A stretch of DNA of 28,087 nucleotides, taken from Elysia marginata. Its lineage: Eukaryota; Mollusca; Gastropoda; Plakobranchidae. A program made the translations under genes and the position numbers. The DNA is taken from assembly GCA_019649035.1 (NCBI GenBank), contig BMAT01012197.1, positions 63,793 through 91,879 on the forward strand, read 5' to 3'. The number at the start of each line of letters is the position of its first letter. Positions within the stretch are counted from its first letter, which is position 1. Under the pieces are notes generated by a model. That model saw only the letters and a list, made by a program, of their open reading frames with translations, did not search any database and was not told the origin of the DNA. This document shows positions 1-9,857 of the stretch, piece by piece.

Positions 1-85
1 AGTAGTAGTAGTAGGAGAAGGAGGAGGAGTGTCAAAGTACATATAGTAGTAGTGGTGGTATTTAGGATAGTAGTAGTTGTAGAGC
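1..85. repeat. Imperfect AGT/GGA trinucleotide repeat
   Basis: The window opens inside a decayed trinucleotide tract: runs of AGT are interrupted by GGA and GGT triplets and by short unique stretches, and AGT runs recur around 45-57 and 70-81. The left boundary lies outside the window, so the true length is unknown. Confidence 0.8.
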
Positions 86-874
86 TTGTGGTGAAAAATT
101 GAAGTGGTCATCGCGGTACCAGAAGCAGTAATTGAGAGTTAGAATATAACAAATGAGAGTAATTTACTGAAAAACAATGTCATAAACTGTTGTAAAGCAC
201 TTTCTAAAGTTTGAATAATAAAGGTAAATGACAGGTTTTTCCAACAAACTCGAAAGTAAAACATTTAAACATGTGAAAACGTTAGGTTCGTGTTCAAAAT
301 TTAGTTTTAGTCTAATTGGTAAGCTTAAAAAGCACAGCGTAGAGGATATCTAAATGTTATCTTCAAAAAAATTTTTTGTCGTTACACACCTCCATGGTTG
401 TTAAAATATATAATAATATGTTTATCTATCTATAGCATCCCCACCTTCTACTATATCTATAATAGAAATATGGTCTTTCGTAGTTACATGCTCTGGCAAA
501 ATCAAACGAAACAATTTACGATATTTCTGTCTTTCATGTTCTTGTCCAAAAGCCCAAACAAGAGAATCAAGTCATAGCTAATTTCCCGTTGGGAAAAATC
601 GTTGCCTTTGGTCTTTCATTAAGTTCCGGTCTCGAGGGATGGGCGTAGGACGACCGAGGGAAACACATGCAGAATTATAGTCAAAGAGATGACAAGAAGA
701 GAAGGGTTTTATACAGTAATATAGTAGTTAAATCTTTGATTCAGAGAAGTCTGAGACGTTCTAGTGAAAGGCGATAAACTTATGGGGCATTGAAACAAGC
801 CTAAGATTGACACAACTCATTACAGGTGTTCCAGGATATTCTAGAAATAGAACATATCCGAAAACAAAAATATA
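86..874. other. AT-rich DNA without recognisable features
   Basis: I see no open frame of meaningful length, tRNA promoter boxes, terminal inverted repeats or tandem repeats. Short A and T runs occur near 365-380. Nothing suggests an exon. Confidence 0.5.
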
Positions 875-993
875 TAGAGAAAAACATAAAGAGAGAGAGA
901 GACAGAGAGAGACAGAGAGAAAGACAAAGAGTGAGAGACATACAGAGCGGAAAGATAGATAGTTGGAGAGACAGACAGACAGAACAGGGAGAA
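875..993. repeat. GA/GACA microsatellite (purines on plus)
   Basis: Interrupted GA dinucleotides mix with GACA and GATA tetranucleotides. Open frames on both strands across this tract (Arg/Glu/Gln-rich on plus, Leu/Ser-rich on minus) are by-products of the repeat and should not be read as genes. Confidence 0.9.
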
Positions 994-1089
994 AATGAAA
1001 GATTCGTGTTTATACATGAATGAGGTGGGCAAGACTGGCGGAAAAGTATTTTAAAAATATAAAACAGAGGAAAAAAAGAAAAGATTATA

Positions 1090-1126
1090 ATAGAAAGAGA
1101 AAGAGAGCGAGAGACCTAGAGACACA

Positions 1127-1169
<43 letters not shown>
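1090..1169. repeat. GA dinucleotide microsatellite
   Basis: An imperfect GA-rich lead-in is followed by an uninterrupted GA run from about 1133 to 1169. The minus-strand frame through it reads poly-Leu/Ser and is not a gene. Confidence 0.95.
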
Positions 1170-1175
<6 letters not shown>

Positions 1176-1376
1176 AACAGGCAGTGCATGGGATAGACAT
1201 TAAGAACGGAGCAGGAAAAAAGAGAAATGTTGGGCTAGAGGCATAGCGATAGATGGTATTTGCACTCATGCAATTTGATCTATTCAGCGGAACAGAACCG
1301 CCGACTAGAAGACAGGTGATAGATTATTAAAGTGATAACAGAAGAAAGGAAAGCTATATGGAGCGATTTGCTCTCG

Positions 1377-1571
1377 TTAAATATAGGGCACCCACAATTT
1401 CCTCCATTCACATCTGTCCTGGGCGAGCCAATTGAGCTCGTTCCATGTCTTCCCTGACTCCACTCTTTCACTTTCCACTGATCTCCTCCAGGTACCCTTT
1501 GGTCTTCCTTTCTCTCTTGCTCCTTGTGGATTGCACGTGAGAACTATCACTTGGTGTCCAGATCTGCTCAT
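1377..1571 (-). pseudogene. LINE ORF2 C-terminal remnant
   Basis: This minus-strand frame (64 codons, ending in a stop) has the layout of the extreme C-terminus of reverse-transcriptase polyproteins from animal non-LTR retrotransposons. It has a CNPQGAREKGRPKGTWRRSV segment, which matches the usual basic NPQGxRxRGRPxxTWRR motif. About 20 residues later come WNEL and LAQDRCEWRKLW, matching the conserved W(x)E-(x)-AQDRxxWR ending. In intact elements this follows the RT and thumb domains. Those are absent, and upstream on the same strand (above 1571) stops appear at once, so this is a 5'-truncated dead copy, which is typical of LINE insertion. No poly-A or short-repeat tail is obvious below 1377. 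The assignment rests on remembered motif patterns; the clade is not resolved. Confidence 0.75.
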
Positions 1572-2634
1572 TCTAAATACAGATTGTTTACTGTACTATT
1601 TTAGTCGCAAGTGTATCCCAAATTATCTAAGCTACGGAAGGCAAATCGAGGCTAATCCATTTACTTCACTTCCGTTTCCGATCTTGTGTTCTTAGATTGT
1701 TTGAGAACCGACTACTTCTTACAACTGATCACAATCCACTAGCACTGACGGGCATTGAGCCCCTGTGAATCAACTGCTGCAAGACTGTCAACGAAAAGCG
1801 ATGACGTCAATTTTTCACCAATCAGGAAAGCACTTAAACCGAGCCATATAGTTACTCTCGTGATCAAAATTTCCGATAGTTTGTTTTTCATTTTTGTTCA
1901 ATTCCTAATTAAATGACACGCTTTGTCCTGTATTGAAATTTTGATACATTATGAAAAAAAAAGAAACACGAGGAAAGTATGAATTTTGGTATCGGAATTT
2001 AAAGAAAGGTAGGAACAATTTTTAGGTTTATTGTGGAGAAATTGTATATTATTCTCAATACAGACGTGATTCTAAGCCAAACTAATAAAGTGAGTTCGGA
2101 TTTCAAGCTCTATTCGGCTCTTAAAAATATTGTCCATGGCAATCTCGAAATAAATCTAATATTAAAATATTTTTCTTTTATTTCGATCACCTGTCATGCG
2201 CCCTTTCCTCTGTTTTCTATCTGATGAAATAATTTTAATTTCGATTCAGGAGGCAAAACGGCAAACGTAGCAGCTATAGACACGCCTACTGGCCATATGA
2301 GATCGCTTATTGACTTCCACCAACTTCCGTAGCTTTTTGATGTTGTAAAAACAATGCGTCTAGAATCGTATGGGCAATGTAGAAGCAAGGTTTTTGTTAA
2401 AGATCCTCTATGTCAAGAAATACAAGTCTTATCTTGTCTATTACATCATGCTCTTCCATATCCAAGAAACGTGCTCACATGATGTGCGTGGAAAGATAGC
2501 TAAAACATTGACTAATTCATCTCACTCCTACTGGTTTTGCAAGATAAACGAAGGGTACAGAAGAGTATTAGGCGAGATATATAGCGGAAAGATGTAAAGG
2601 AAGACTCGAAGTATTGGGGTGATGGCGATTGATG
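1572..2634. other. AT-rich DNA, no gene seen
   Basis: Only short frames without recognisable domains are present. The one notable item is a perfect TGACGTCA octamer at 1802-1809, listed separately. Confidence 0.5.
1802..1809. promoter_or_regulatory. CRE-like palindrome TGACGTCA
   Basis: This is a perfect match to the palindromic cAMP-response element bound by CREB/ATF bZIP factors. A CCAAT pentamer lies about 10 bases downstream (ACCAATCA, near 1817-1824). No gene or TATA box is identified nearby, so function is unproven. Confidence 0.3.
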
Positions 2635-2680
2635 CATGGCTAATAGGCGCGTTGTTTCATGGTTGATAGGCGCGTTGTTT
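2635..2680. repeat. 23-bp tandem duplication
   Basis: Two adjacent 23-base copies (2635-2657 and 2658-2680) differ at only two positions and share the 16-base block ATAGGCGCGTTGTTT plus flanking bases. The GC-rich GGCGCG core stands out in AT-rich surroundings. Replication slippage is the simplest origin. Confidence 0.9.
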
Positions 2681-3445
2681 TCTATCAAAAGGGTTGGTCG
2701 GGGAAACATATTTTTTACAACTTTTGGTCCTCTGTCAGCAGTTCCAGGTAGGGTGGTGGGCGTGTGGATGAAGAAGAGACCGTTCGAGGAGAGCGCATAT
2801 TTTTTCTTCTTTTTTCCTTTTCACCTTTCTGATTTGGGTGGGTCGCAAGTAGTTCCCGGTGTAGGAAAACGATAGGCTTTGTCTTCTGCACTAGACTTGA
2901 TTTTAAAAAATGGATAGAGGTATAGAAGTAGCATAAGAGAAATACTGAATTGTAAACGATTGCAAAATGATTTATCCGAACGATACAAGGAAGCACGTTC
3001 TGTGGAGAACCGCATGGAAGACACAAAACAGAAGCGTAAGTAAATAGACTGCGCTGTTGATTATGAGGAACAAAACAAAAAAGATGAAACATGAAACTTA
3101 GAAAGGAAGCTGTGTAAGGGCCCCAGCAGAGAGACAAAGGGAGATGATGGTGCAAAAAAGAGACAAATGAAGGATAGGAAAAGCAGTGACAGAAAGACAA
3201 GTTTGGGGACGGTAACAAAAAGAAAAACATTAAGACATGAATTGTTTTGGTAGGGAAAAGTAGATGTAAACCTGGGCCTTTCCTTGACCGAAGGAAGCTA
3301 GTTCAATTCACTCACTTTTCTAAATTTAGTTAGTCTATACGCGTCAAACTTATGCTTCATATGTTCTAAAACCAAGTCATGAACAAACAAAAGGAACCGA
3401 TTTGTAACCATTTTGTTTCACTTTGATAGTCTTTACTTTCCAAAC

Positions 3446-3453
3446 TGACGTCA
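3446..3453. promoter_or_regulatory. CRE-like palindrome TGACGTCA
   Basis: Second perfect TGACGTCA octamer in the window. There is no adjacent recognised gene or promoter context. It may be chance. Confidence 0.25.
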
Positions 3454-4715
3454 GCACATCAACGCTTCTGACCTAAATAATCTACATCACAACTTGGAAA
3501 ACAACAATCTCTTTGACTCTCCTTCTTGCAGATTACGCACCCCTTTGTGTATCACGATGCAGGAAAAGTATGATGCAGCGTAAAGAAAGCGCTCTTTGAC
3601 CATTTTCGATACCAAATTCCGAACCAATAGGTAAATAGATTTAGGTCAGAACCATTGCCATGGGTGAAGCGTTAACGATTGAGTCTCACTGGGGTAGACT
3701 TCAGGAAAGTTCCGCTACTCTTGCTCAAGTCTTATTCCTTGTAATATGTTAGGTCGACCTTAAGCGAGAACATAATCAAGGATCATACATTCAACGCAAA
3801 TGTGTCAACACTTTATTGATTTCCCTCTCCCAACCAAAGAGACGTCAGTCGCTAATCTTTATAAAAGTAATGTTTCTAAACAACCAGCGGTTCAGTGGCG
3901 TGATGCCGTATCCACATGAACCTGATCTAGCAGTTTTGAGATTACAAGACGTGAGTATTTCAAACAACGAAACATAAGGACAATCAATCCTCAATCAGGA
4001 TGGAAAAGTTTAACAAAATTAGCGGAACTTTTCTGGTGTCAATTGGAGAGACATTTCACCATGAAGTCTAGCACATGCAGAGTTATGTTTTGATGTCTTC
4101 ATTAGAACATATTTTTTAAGATAATAATTCATAAAACTAAAATCGGATAACATTCCCTTTGTCTCTTAAATCAAATCTTTTTGAAATTTATAGGAGGTAT
4201 TTATTTTGAAGATAGTTTTCTTTTCATTTAGCTCTATAAGTTTATTTAGATTAAGATCTCAAATCATATCATTCCTAAAGGTAGGTATATATTATAAAAG
4301 CACTATACCAGTTTAGGGTTGTTGTTTTAGCAAAGGGATTCAACTCTTGTTTCACATCTACTCTCATTCCCTATAAGTGGAGGGTAGCTGTGAAGCACTA
4401 ATGAAAGAGACGCGGAAAGATAATCTGTTAACAAGTAAACGATTTAGATTGATGACAGGAAAACCAGACACGTGTAACCGCTAAAAAGGAAGAGTAAACA
4501 CACAATAAGTAGAGATATTGACAAGATGATAGAATAAAACCACCTTAATAATAACAGATGAAAATAAAACATTTAAAGATATTTAGGTAAAAGAAAGATC
4601 TATAGAAAAAAGATAGCGAGAAATATTAGATAGAGAGATAAAAGAAAGAAAAAAATCGGACAACAAAATATTGCACGAAAGGCGGATAAATTGTTCTCTT
4701 CACATTGCTCGCTAT

Positions 4716-4723
4716 TGACGTCA
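4716..4723. promoter_or_regulatory. CRE-like palindrome TGACGTCA
   Basis: Third perfect TGACGTCA octamer. It sits in an extended palindrome: ATTGACGTCAAT is self-complementary over 12 bases. No gene is attached. Confidence 0.3.
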
Positions 4724-5080
4724 ATTGTCATCGATTTACTCTTATTGTATTTCCGAACGTTAATCTGCGACTATATGTAGTATATTTAATGTACGTAGTT
4801 CAATGTATTGGAGCAGAAGTTATGCCTGGCTATTCAAACAGTGTATAAATCTCGTTCATCATCTGACTTCCATACATTGTATAAATCTCATTCATTAACT
4901 AGCACCGGTTTTAGAAATCCTGATCATAAACCCATACTGCCTAAATCCAGCATAACTATTTGGGTGAAAACCAATTCTAAACAAATCCCCACCTGACGCG
5001 GCAATGTTAACATTATTGGGGTTAACTTTATCAGAGTGGGTGAACTTAGTGGAGACAAAATCCCTAGTTTAGTGGTTCTT

Positions 5081-5265
5081 AGACGCGCGTTATGCTATCT
5101 ATCCTAGCCAGGCGGACGCTTCCCAAAGTTAGAGTATAATTCTTTGTGCGTCAGGTCAGTCGAGCTCTACTAGATTTAGAGTCACATTGATCTATAGCAC
5201 AATAGAGTTTTACTCTAACACCCGGAAGCGTCCGTCATATTGATAGTAGAGCGCACTATTTTTCG
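5081..5265. mobile_element. ~185-bp imperfect palindrome (foldback/MITE-like)
   Basis: The whole interval folds on itself about a centre near 5173. The best-matched blocks are GGACGCTTCC (left, about 5114-5123) against GGAAGCGTCC (right, about 5224-5233), GTTAGAGTA (left, about 5128-5136) against TACTCTAAC (right, about 5211-5219), CTATC (left, about 5095) against GATAG (right, about 5242), and an innermost CTCTA (5165-5169) against TAGAG (5177-5181). All pairs share nearly the same symmetry centre, so this is one continuous hairpin with arms of about 90 bases and mismatches or small bulges, rather than separate hairpins. Weaker complementarity may continue outward. No protein is encoded. A MITE or foldback element is the likeliest explanation. 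A transcribed long hairpin is an alternative. I could not fix the ends or a target-site duplication. Confidence 0.7.
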
Positions 5266-5295
5266 TAAAGTGCACAGTCTCAATAGCGGGGTACT

Positions 5296-6955
5296 CATTT
5301 TACGCCTGGTCGAGGCAAATGAATGATTGTAAAGACCCTTTGTCAGGAAAAAAACGCTTACCTACCGAATCGGGATAAGAACCTCCAACTGTCGGTCAGA
5401 GAGTCGATTGACCACCAGTCCCAGGACGTCGTGCGTCTATCATGTGCTATCATTGCATTGTGCAGTAGGTAATCGTTAATGAAAATGATACAGGGCTATC
5501 GCACCACAAGCTAGGCCCCCACTGCTAGAATACACAATCGTCATGTCTTTATCTTCACTCCATGATCACAATCTCAGTCCAGCAACAAGAAACTCAAACA
5601 AATCATCAGTGAGTGTGTCTGGCACTGAAGAGGGGGGGTATCTATTCCTCAGTTTGACAAAATAAAAAGAAAATATACACACAAACCTCTTCCCTTTATC
5701 CGCGCAGTATTTTACGTTCGTTGGTATAACTTCTCTTTGTGCAGATGTAAACTTAAAACATTTTTGGTCAACAAGTCATGCAAAATATTGTTCTGTCTCT
5801 CTCTCTCTCTCATCGTCGAGTGATTGTCTGCACCTGTTGAAGTCGCATTTTAAAATTTTTATTCATGTTTGCCTCTTCTTTAAATTAGTATGTACAACCT
5901 ATTGGGTGCTCAAAGATAAATGATGGTCGCGGTATTAGATATGCTTTTTATAACCTTACAAAGCTCTAGTCAGCAAGAAAGCGTTGTGGGCCTGCTCTTA
6001 GATACAAGTGTTAAGTAGAAGATTATATCTTGCAAAATATCGGTAGAATGATAGCGTTATGCCCAACATAATTCTCACCTTGCGATAATTGTAAACAGAA
6101 ACTCAGGAATGTATAATTTGTAACGCAACAAGTGTGTTGGCAAAGTTTCGATCTTAGTAAATGTAAGTTTTATTGTTCGACGGGTTAAGACAACACTGCC
6201 CTCAACATTTAAGCTACGTCAATCAATAGAAAGGTCACTAAGAACAAACGCAGTGACGCATTCACTTGCGAGACATTTTCGATTTCTTGTAAAACTGAAT
6301 GATGAAAAGTCTGAGAATTTTGGATAAAAATCTTACATTGAAAGTTGTATATTTGTCACATTATAATGGTATGAGCTCAAAATATCTTTAAACATTTTAG
6401 AACATTAATTGTTTTTAAAGAAGGGAGGAAAAGTAAACAAAATAGGAATTATTATTTTCCTACAAATAGACTTTTATAAGTAGACATTTGTAATCACTTA
6501 AGTTTCAACTATTGTCACATTCCTATGAACGTGATTACAGTTTTCAGTTTGATTATTTTGATTGTTTGTCTTTTGCTTTCCCCTTTCGGGTTTTTTCCCT
6601 CTCCCCACGATCCTATCGTTCCAAACGAAAAAGAAAAGAGTAAGAGAAGAATTTCCTATAACTCTCGGTCTTTCAAGAACGAGCATCAGCAGAAAGGAAA
6701 ATATATTGTGCGTCTGCCTGCGTGTGTGTTTGCGTGGCAAATTAGACAGTGATAGAGGAAGTAACCGGGTGTGAAATTGTTCCAGAGGACGAGTTTGTCG
6801 ACTTTTCTCCCACAAACGTGATTTTCTCCGCGGCAGAGCCAGTGTTTTTGTTTTCGGTAGAGTTTTACAGCTTGTATTTTTTGCTGTGAGGGGCGGCAAT
6901 CAGAAGCAGCGACAGAGATAGGTAAGATGGTTGTATGGGGAGGAAAAAGCGACAG
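5296..6955. other. Unremarkable AT-rich DNA
   Basis: The only clear repeat is a 16-base CT run at 5796-5811. Overlapping frames on both strands between about 6498 and 6900 have no recognisable domain and overlap one another, as expected of chance frames. Confidence 0.45.
5796..5811. repeat. Short CT microsatellite
   Basis: A 16-base uninterrupted TC/CT run. It is one of the few dinucleotide tracts in the first half of the window with pyrimidines on the plus strand. Confidence 0.85.
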
Positions 6956-6959
6956 AGAC

Positions 6960-7105
6960 CAACACAAAGATTGGCAGAGAAAAGTGGATAGAGAGATAGA
7001 TGGATAGAATGAGAGAGAGAGATTGAGAGAGAGACAGACAGACAGACAGACATACAGAGACAGAGACAGAGAGACAGAGAGAGACATACACTTATTGACT
7101 GACGA
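6960..7105. repeat. GA/GACA/GATA compound microsatellite
   Basis: Interrupted GATA, GA and GACA units, with GACA repeated in tandem around 7034-7052. Three long minus-strand frames run through it, rich in Leu-Ser-Val-Cys; they are repeat by-products. Confidence 0.9.
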
Positions 7106-8040
7106 AGACACTGAGGCGAGAAAGAAACAAAGTACGAAAGCGACAAAAAGGATATAGTCAGATGGACAGACATACTGATGGCGATTAACGCACAAGAAAA
7201 GGGGGACCGACCAAGAAACAATAAAAATAGAAGAGAGATAAATTGTCAAACAATAATACAGGAGGACCTACAGATCAACTGACAGACTAAGATCATATAG
7301 AGAAAGAAGGAAAGAAGAGGTATACAACAACAACATACACTGGATGAGAGGACACAATGATTCTGCTAGCAAAGAGTAGGACAAAAAACCTTCAGTTTCA
7401 AAACTCACGATGAAAAGTTTAAAGCCTGAATTTCTTAATGCACGTGGACACGTAGAACCGCCAGATAAAAGCAATCAAGGTAATTTTACGTCGGTCAGGT
7501 ACGGAGTCGAGATAGAGACACGCTAGTACCTACTATATTTCAATTACTCAACTTTACTTCTCGACTTCAAGCGGCACTTAGAGTTTATAGTCGTCGACTG
7601 GTACTTGAAGAGACCGATAGGCCAATAAATGAGAGCCCGATGTAAATATCATTGCAAACTGTTCATGTCAGTGTAAGATGGAGGATTTTTGGAGTTTTAC
7701 AATTTTTCTAAGTGGGATAAGAAGAGACACATTTTTTTTTCTAAAAATCGGGTAGCGCGGCACAAGGGTAAAAGGAAACGATATAAAAAAAACCCAGATA
7801 AGTTTGAGAAAATATAATAGAAAGGAATGAAGAACTTGTTTAATCAACGGGAAACAGTGACAAAAAGATCTATGAAATAGAAAAAAAGGGAAATTAGAAG
7901 TTATAAGAGGCGCTAGATAGAAGAGGAAGTAATTTTTAAAAAGAGGCAATGAATAGTTCATTTATGGAGAGAACGAAAAAAAAAACAATGGACCTAAAAA
8001 AAAATATTTTGACAAACTGAGTTAGAAAATTATCTTGAAA
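7106..8040. other. Purine-rich DNA without genes
   Basis: The plus strand is A/G-rich, most clearly about 7690-8000, which produces stop-poor minus frames rich in Phe, Leu and Ser. None carries a motif I recognise. A 6-base inverted pair (AGGTAC near 7496 and GTACCT near 7526) is the only structure noted. Confidence 0.45.
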
Positions 8041-8205
8041 CAGATATAGATAGATAGATAAATAGGTAGATAGATGGATAGATAGATAGGTAGATAGATA
8101 GAAAGATAAATAGATAGAATGACAAAGCGAGAGTGAGTAATACAGAAAGAGAGAGATATAGAGAAAGAGAGAGATAGAGAGAAAGAGAGATAGAGAGAGA
8201 GAGAC
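8041..8205. repeat. GATA then GA microsatellite
   Basis: Imperfect GATA/GGTA tetranucleotides (about 8045-8115) grade into GA dinucleotides with GAGATA and GAAAGA interruptions (about 8145-8205). The gradual change of unit indicates slippage plus point mutation in one continuous tract. Confidence 0.95.
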
Positions 8206-8940
8206 TTTATGATTTGTATGTAACGTCACTGTTTATAATTGTCTTCAAAGCCCATTTAAACTTTAAAAACGCAATTTTGAAATAATCTTTCCTCAATAAT
8301 TTATTGGTAACCGGTATTTTCTTCTTTAGAGTTTTAATAGAATTTCCACCCTTTCTAATTCTTCAAGGCTATCCTATTATCTGCATTTCTGATTCTTTTC
8401 TTGTAGTTTATCAAAAAGAAAACCAAGAACTCCAACTGAGAGAGTAAGTTCTAGGTCTGAAATAAAAACAAGAGGGTTCTTCCATCCTACGAGGACCATC
8501 TCTTACTACTCGAGTAACTCTTATGTAGATATAACTAATTTGATTCGTCATTAAGTGAAATGTCATAGACGGTAATCCTACAGTTACTGAGTGCGTTTCA
8601 CAAGTTCTTAACGTTTTCTGTGTTGTTAGCTGGTACAATGTGAGGAGATATGATTACACTAACTGTATCTACTGAAAATATAAGCAACATTTCGCCATGT
8701 CTCAAACTAACCTTCTCATTATGGATGGAAAAAGTTTACATTAAGTGATTGACAAGCATGGTGGTTTTGACGAGAAACTGGATATCTTCATTAATATTGT
8801 ATTTCAACTTTTTAATTTGACGTGGTAATACTACGAGCCAACACAAAGCCGGTAAATCTAGTTTCTTTTTGCTTTGATCAATATTCGTATAGATTTCGTG
8901 ATATATATGCATTTAAATAGATAAGTTTAACACCTCAGAG
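8206..8940. other. AT-rich DNA, no feature recognised
   Basis: No repeat, tRNA box or plausible exon was found. A 75-codon minus-strand frame at about 8411-8638 has no recognised motif. Confidence 0.45.
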
Positions 8941-9227
8941 GAAGTGATGATGATGGCGTTGATGATCATGATCATGATGATGATGATGATGATGATGATG
9001 AAGAAGAAGAAGAAGAAGAAGAAGAAGAAGATGAATAAGAGGAGGAGGAAGAAGAAGAAGAAGAAGAAGAAGAAGAAGAAGAAGAAAAGAAAAAGAAGAA
9101 AAAGAAGAAGGGGAAGAAGAGGAAGAAGAAGAAGAAGAGGAAGAAGAAAAAGAAGAAGAATTAGATAATGATGATGATGATGGTGATGATTATGATGATG
9201 ATGATGATGATAATGATGATGATGATC

Positions 9228-9263
<36 letters not shown>

Positions 9264-9312
9264 ATGATGATGATGATGATGATGATGAAGAAGACGAAGA
9301 TGAAGAATGAGA
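8941..9312. repeat. Compound GAT/GAA trinucleotide tract
   Basis: Four blocks are visible: GAT-type triplets (about 8945-9000), a GAA/GGA tract that is almost pure purine (about 9000-9160), a second long GAT tract (about 9166-9288), and a short GAA/GAC end (about 9288-9312). The plus strand reads poly-Met then poly-Lys/Arg, and the minus strand reads poly-His, poly-Leu and poly-Phe; these are not proteins. The tract ends close to the 3' side of the adjacent minus-strand SINE, so it may have grown from that element's simple-repeat tail. Pure GAA tracts are known to adopt triplex (H-DNA) structures. Confidence 0.97.
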
Positions 9313-9335
9313 AGAAAGAAAAAAATAAAGATTTT

Positions 9336-9630
9336 TATAACAGCGCCTAAAAAGGGTCGAATCGCATCACATACGTTCCTCGTCAGGCCATCACAAACCA
9401 AAAAATCTTCTGATCTCATAGAGGAGCAGCAGTGAAAACGCATCGCTCTACCATACTGGCAAGATCTGTCACTGTTTATAGTCGGATCCACTATAACGCA
9501 TGAGTTAGGCTGAGAAATGTATGTAAACAGCATTTCAAAACAACTAAACCACAACCTACTGAACGCAGGCATCGAACCCTGGACCTATCAGTTCGAAAGA
9601 CGAGCATCTACCACTGGACTATACGATGAA
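9336..9630 (-). mobile_element. tRNA-derived SINE (copy A)
   Basis: On the minus strand there is an internal RNA polymerase III promoter. Box A, TAGTCCAGTGG (9611-9621), matches TRGYNNARNGG at every position. Box B, GGTTCGATGCC (9568-9578), differs from GGTTCGANTCC at one position. Their starts are 43 bases apart, the spacing of a real tRNA. The acceptor stem does not pair well, so this is not a functional tRNA. After the tRNA-like head, the body contains a block around TTTACATACATTTCTCAG resembling the shared central/tail region of invertebrate SINEs, which is also present in diverged form in the neighbouring copy and in the one near 20.3 kb. The 3' end runs into the GAA/GAT tract. Copy B lies immediately upstream in the same orientation. 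Confidence 0.75.
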
Positions 9631-9631
9631 A

Positions 9632-9857
9632 CACAAAATATGGTTATAGTCTTCCACCGCCGACCTATCATACTTCCACCATGAGGCCTATACACATTAA
9701 AGCAAATTCACTTAAGTTTACCGGTGGTGGACTAAGGAAAGTGTGGATAAATTGATTTCCTGAAGCATTTACAACACGATTCGTGGTTAGGAATCAAACC
9801 CACAACCGCCGGATCATTAGTTCGATAGGCTAATCACTGAGTCACGCTGCTCCAGAG
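9632..9857 (-). mobile_element. tRNA-derived SINE (copy B)
   Basis: Minus-strand box A is TGACTCAGTGA (9834-9844, two departures from consensus). Box B is GGTTTGATTCC (9790-9800, one departure). They are 44 bases apart, as in a tRNA. The body reads TTTATCCACACTTTCC followed by TTAGTCCACC (about 9735-9715), which I recognise as the kind of block found in molluscan SINE tails (a CACTTT...CTCAGTCCACCC pattern). The element seems to end where copy A begins, giving two SINEs head to tail on one strand. It could be two separate insertions or a dimeric SINE. No target-site duplication was identified. Confidence 0.75.

Larger units (their letters stand above)
2681..5049. other. AT-rich DNA with purine-rich stretches, no gene seen
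   Basis: No domain-bearing frame was found. Stretches around 3060-3240 and 4380-4670 are strongly purine-rich on the plus strand, which removes stop codons from the complementary strand and creates long but low-complexity minus frames. An imperfect 20-base direct repeat (TGTATAAATCTC followed by a T/C/A-rich end) occurs at 4842-4861 and 4878-4897. Confidence 0.5.

Noticed and set aside
2715..3230. 171-codon minus-strand frame, the longest not driven by a perfect microsatellite
   Set aside because: It lies on the complement of a purine-rich stretch, so stops are depleted. The peptide is Phe/Leu/Ser/Pro/His-rich without any domain, and there is no splice or promoter context.
3858..3960. Promoter at the TATAAAAG sequence near 3860
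   Set aside because: A single TATA-like octamer in AT-rich DNA is expected by chance, and no downstream exon or initiator was recognised.
6686..7249. 187-codon minus-strand Leu/Ser-rich frame
   Set aside because: It runs through the GA/GACA microsatellite and overlaps two other minus frames of the same kind. No signal of selection on one frame is visible.
8913..9572. 219-codon minus-strand frame with poly-His, poly-Leu and poly-Phe
   Set aside because: It is produced by the GAT/GAA microsatellite fused to SINE copy A sequence; homopolymeric residues follow the DNA repeat exactly.
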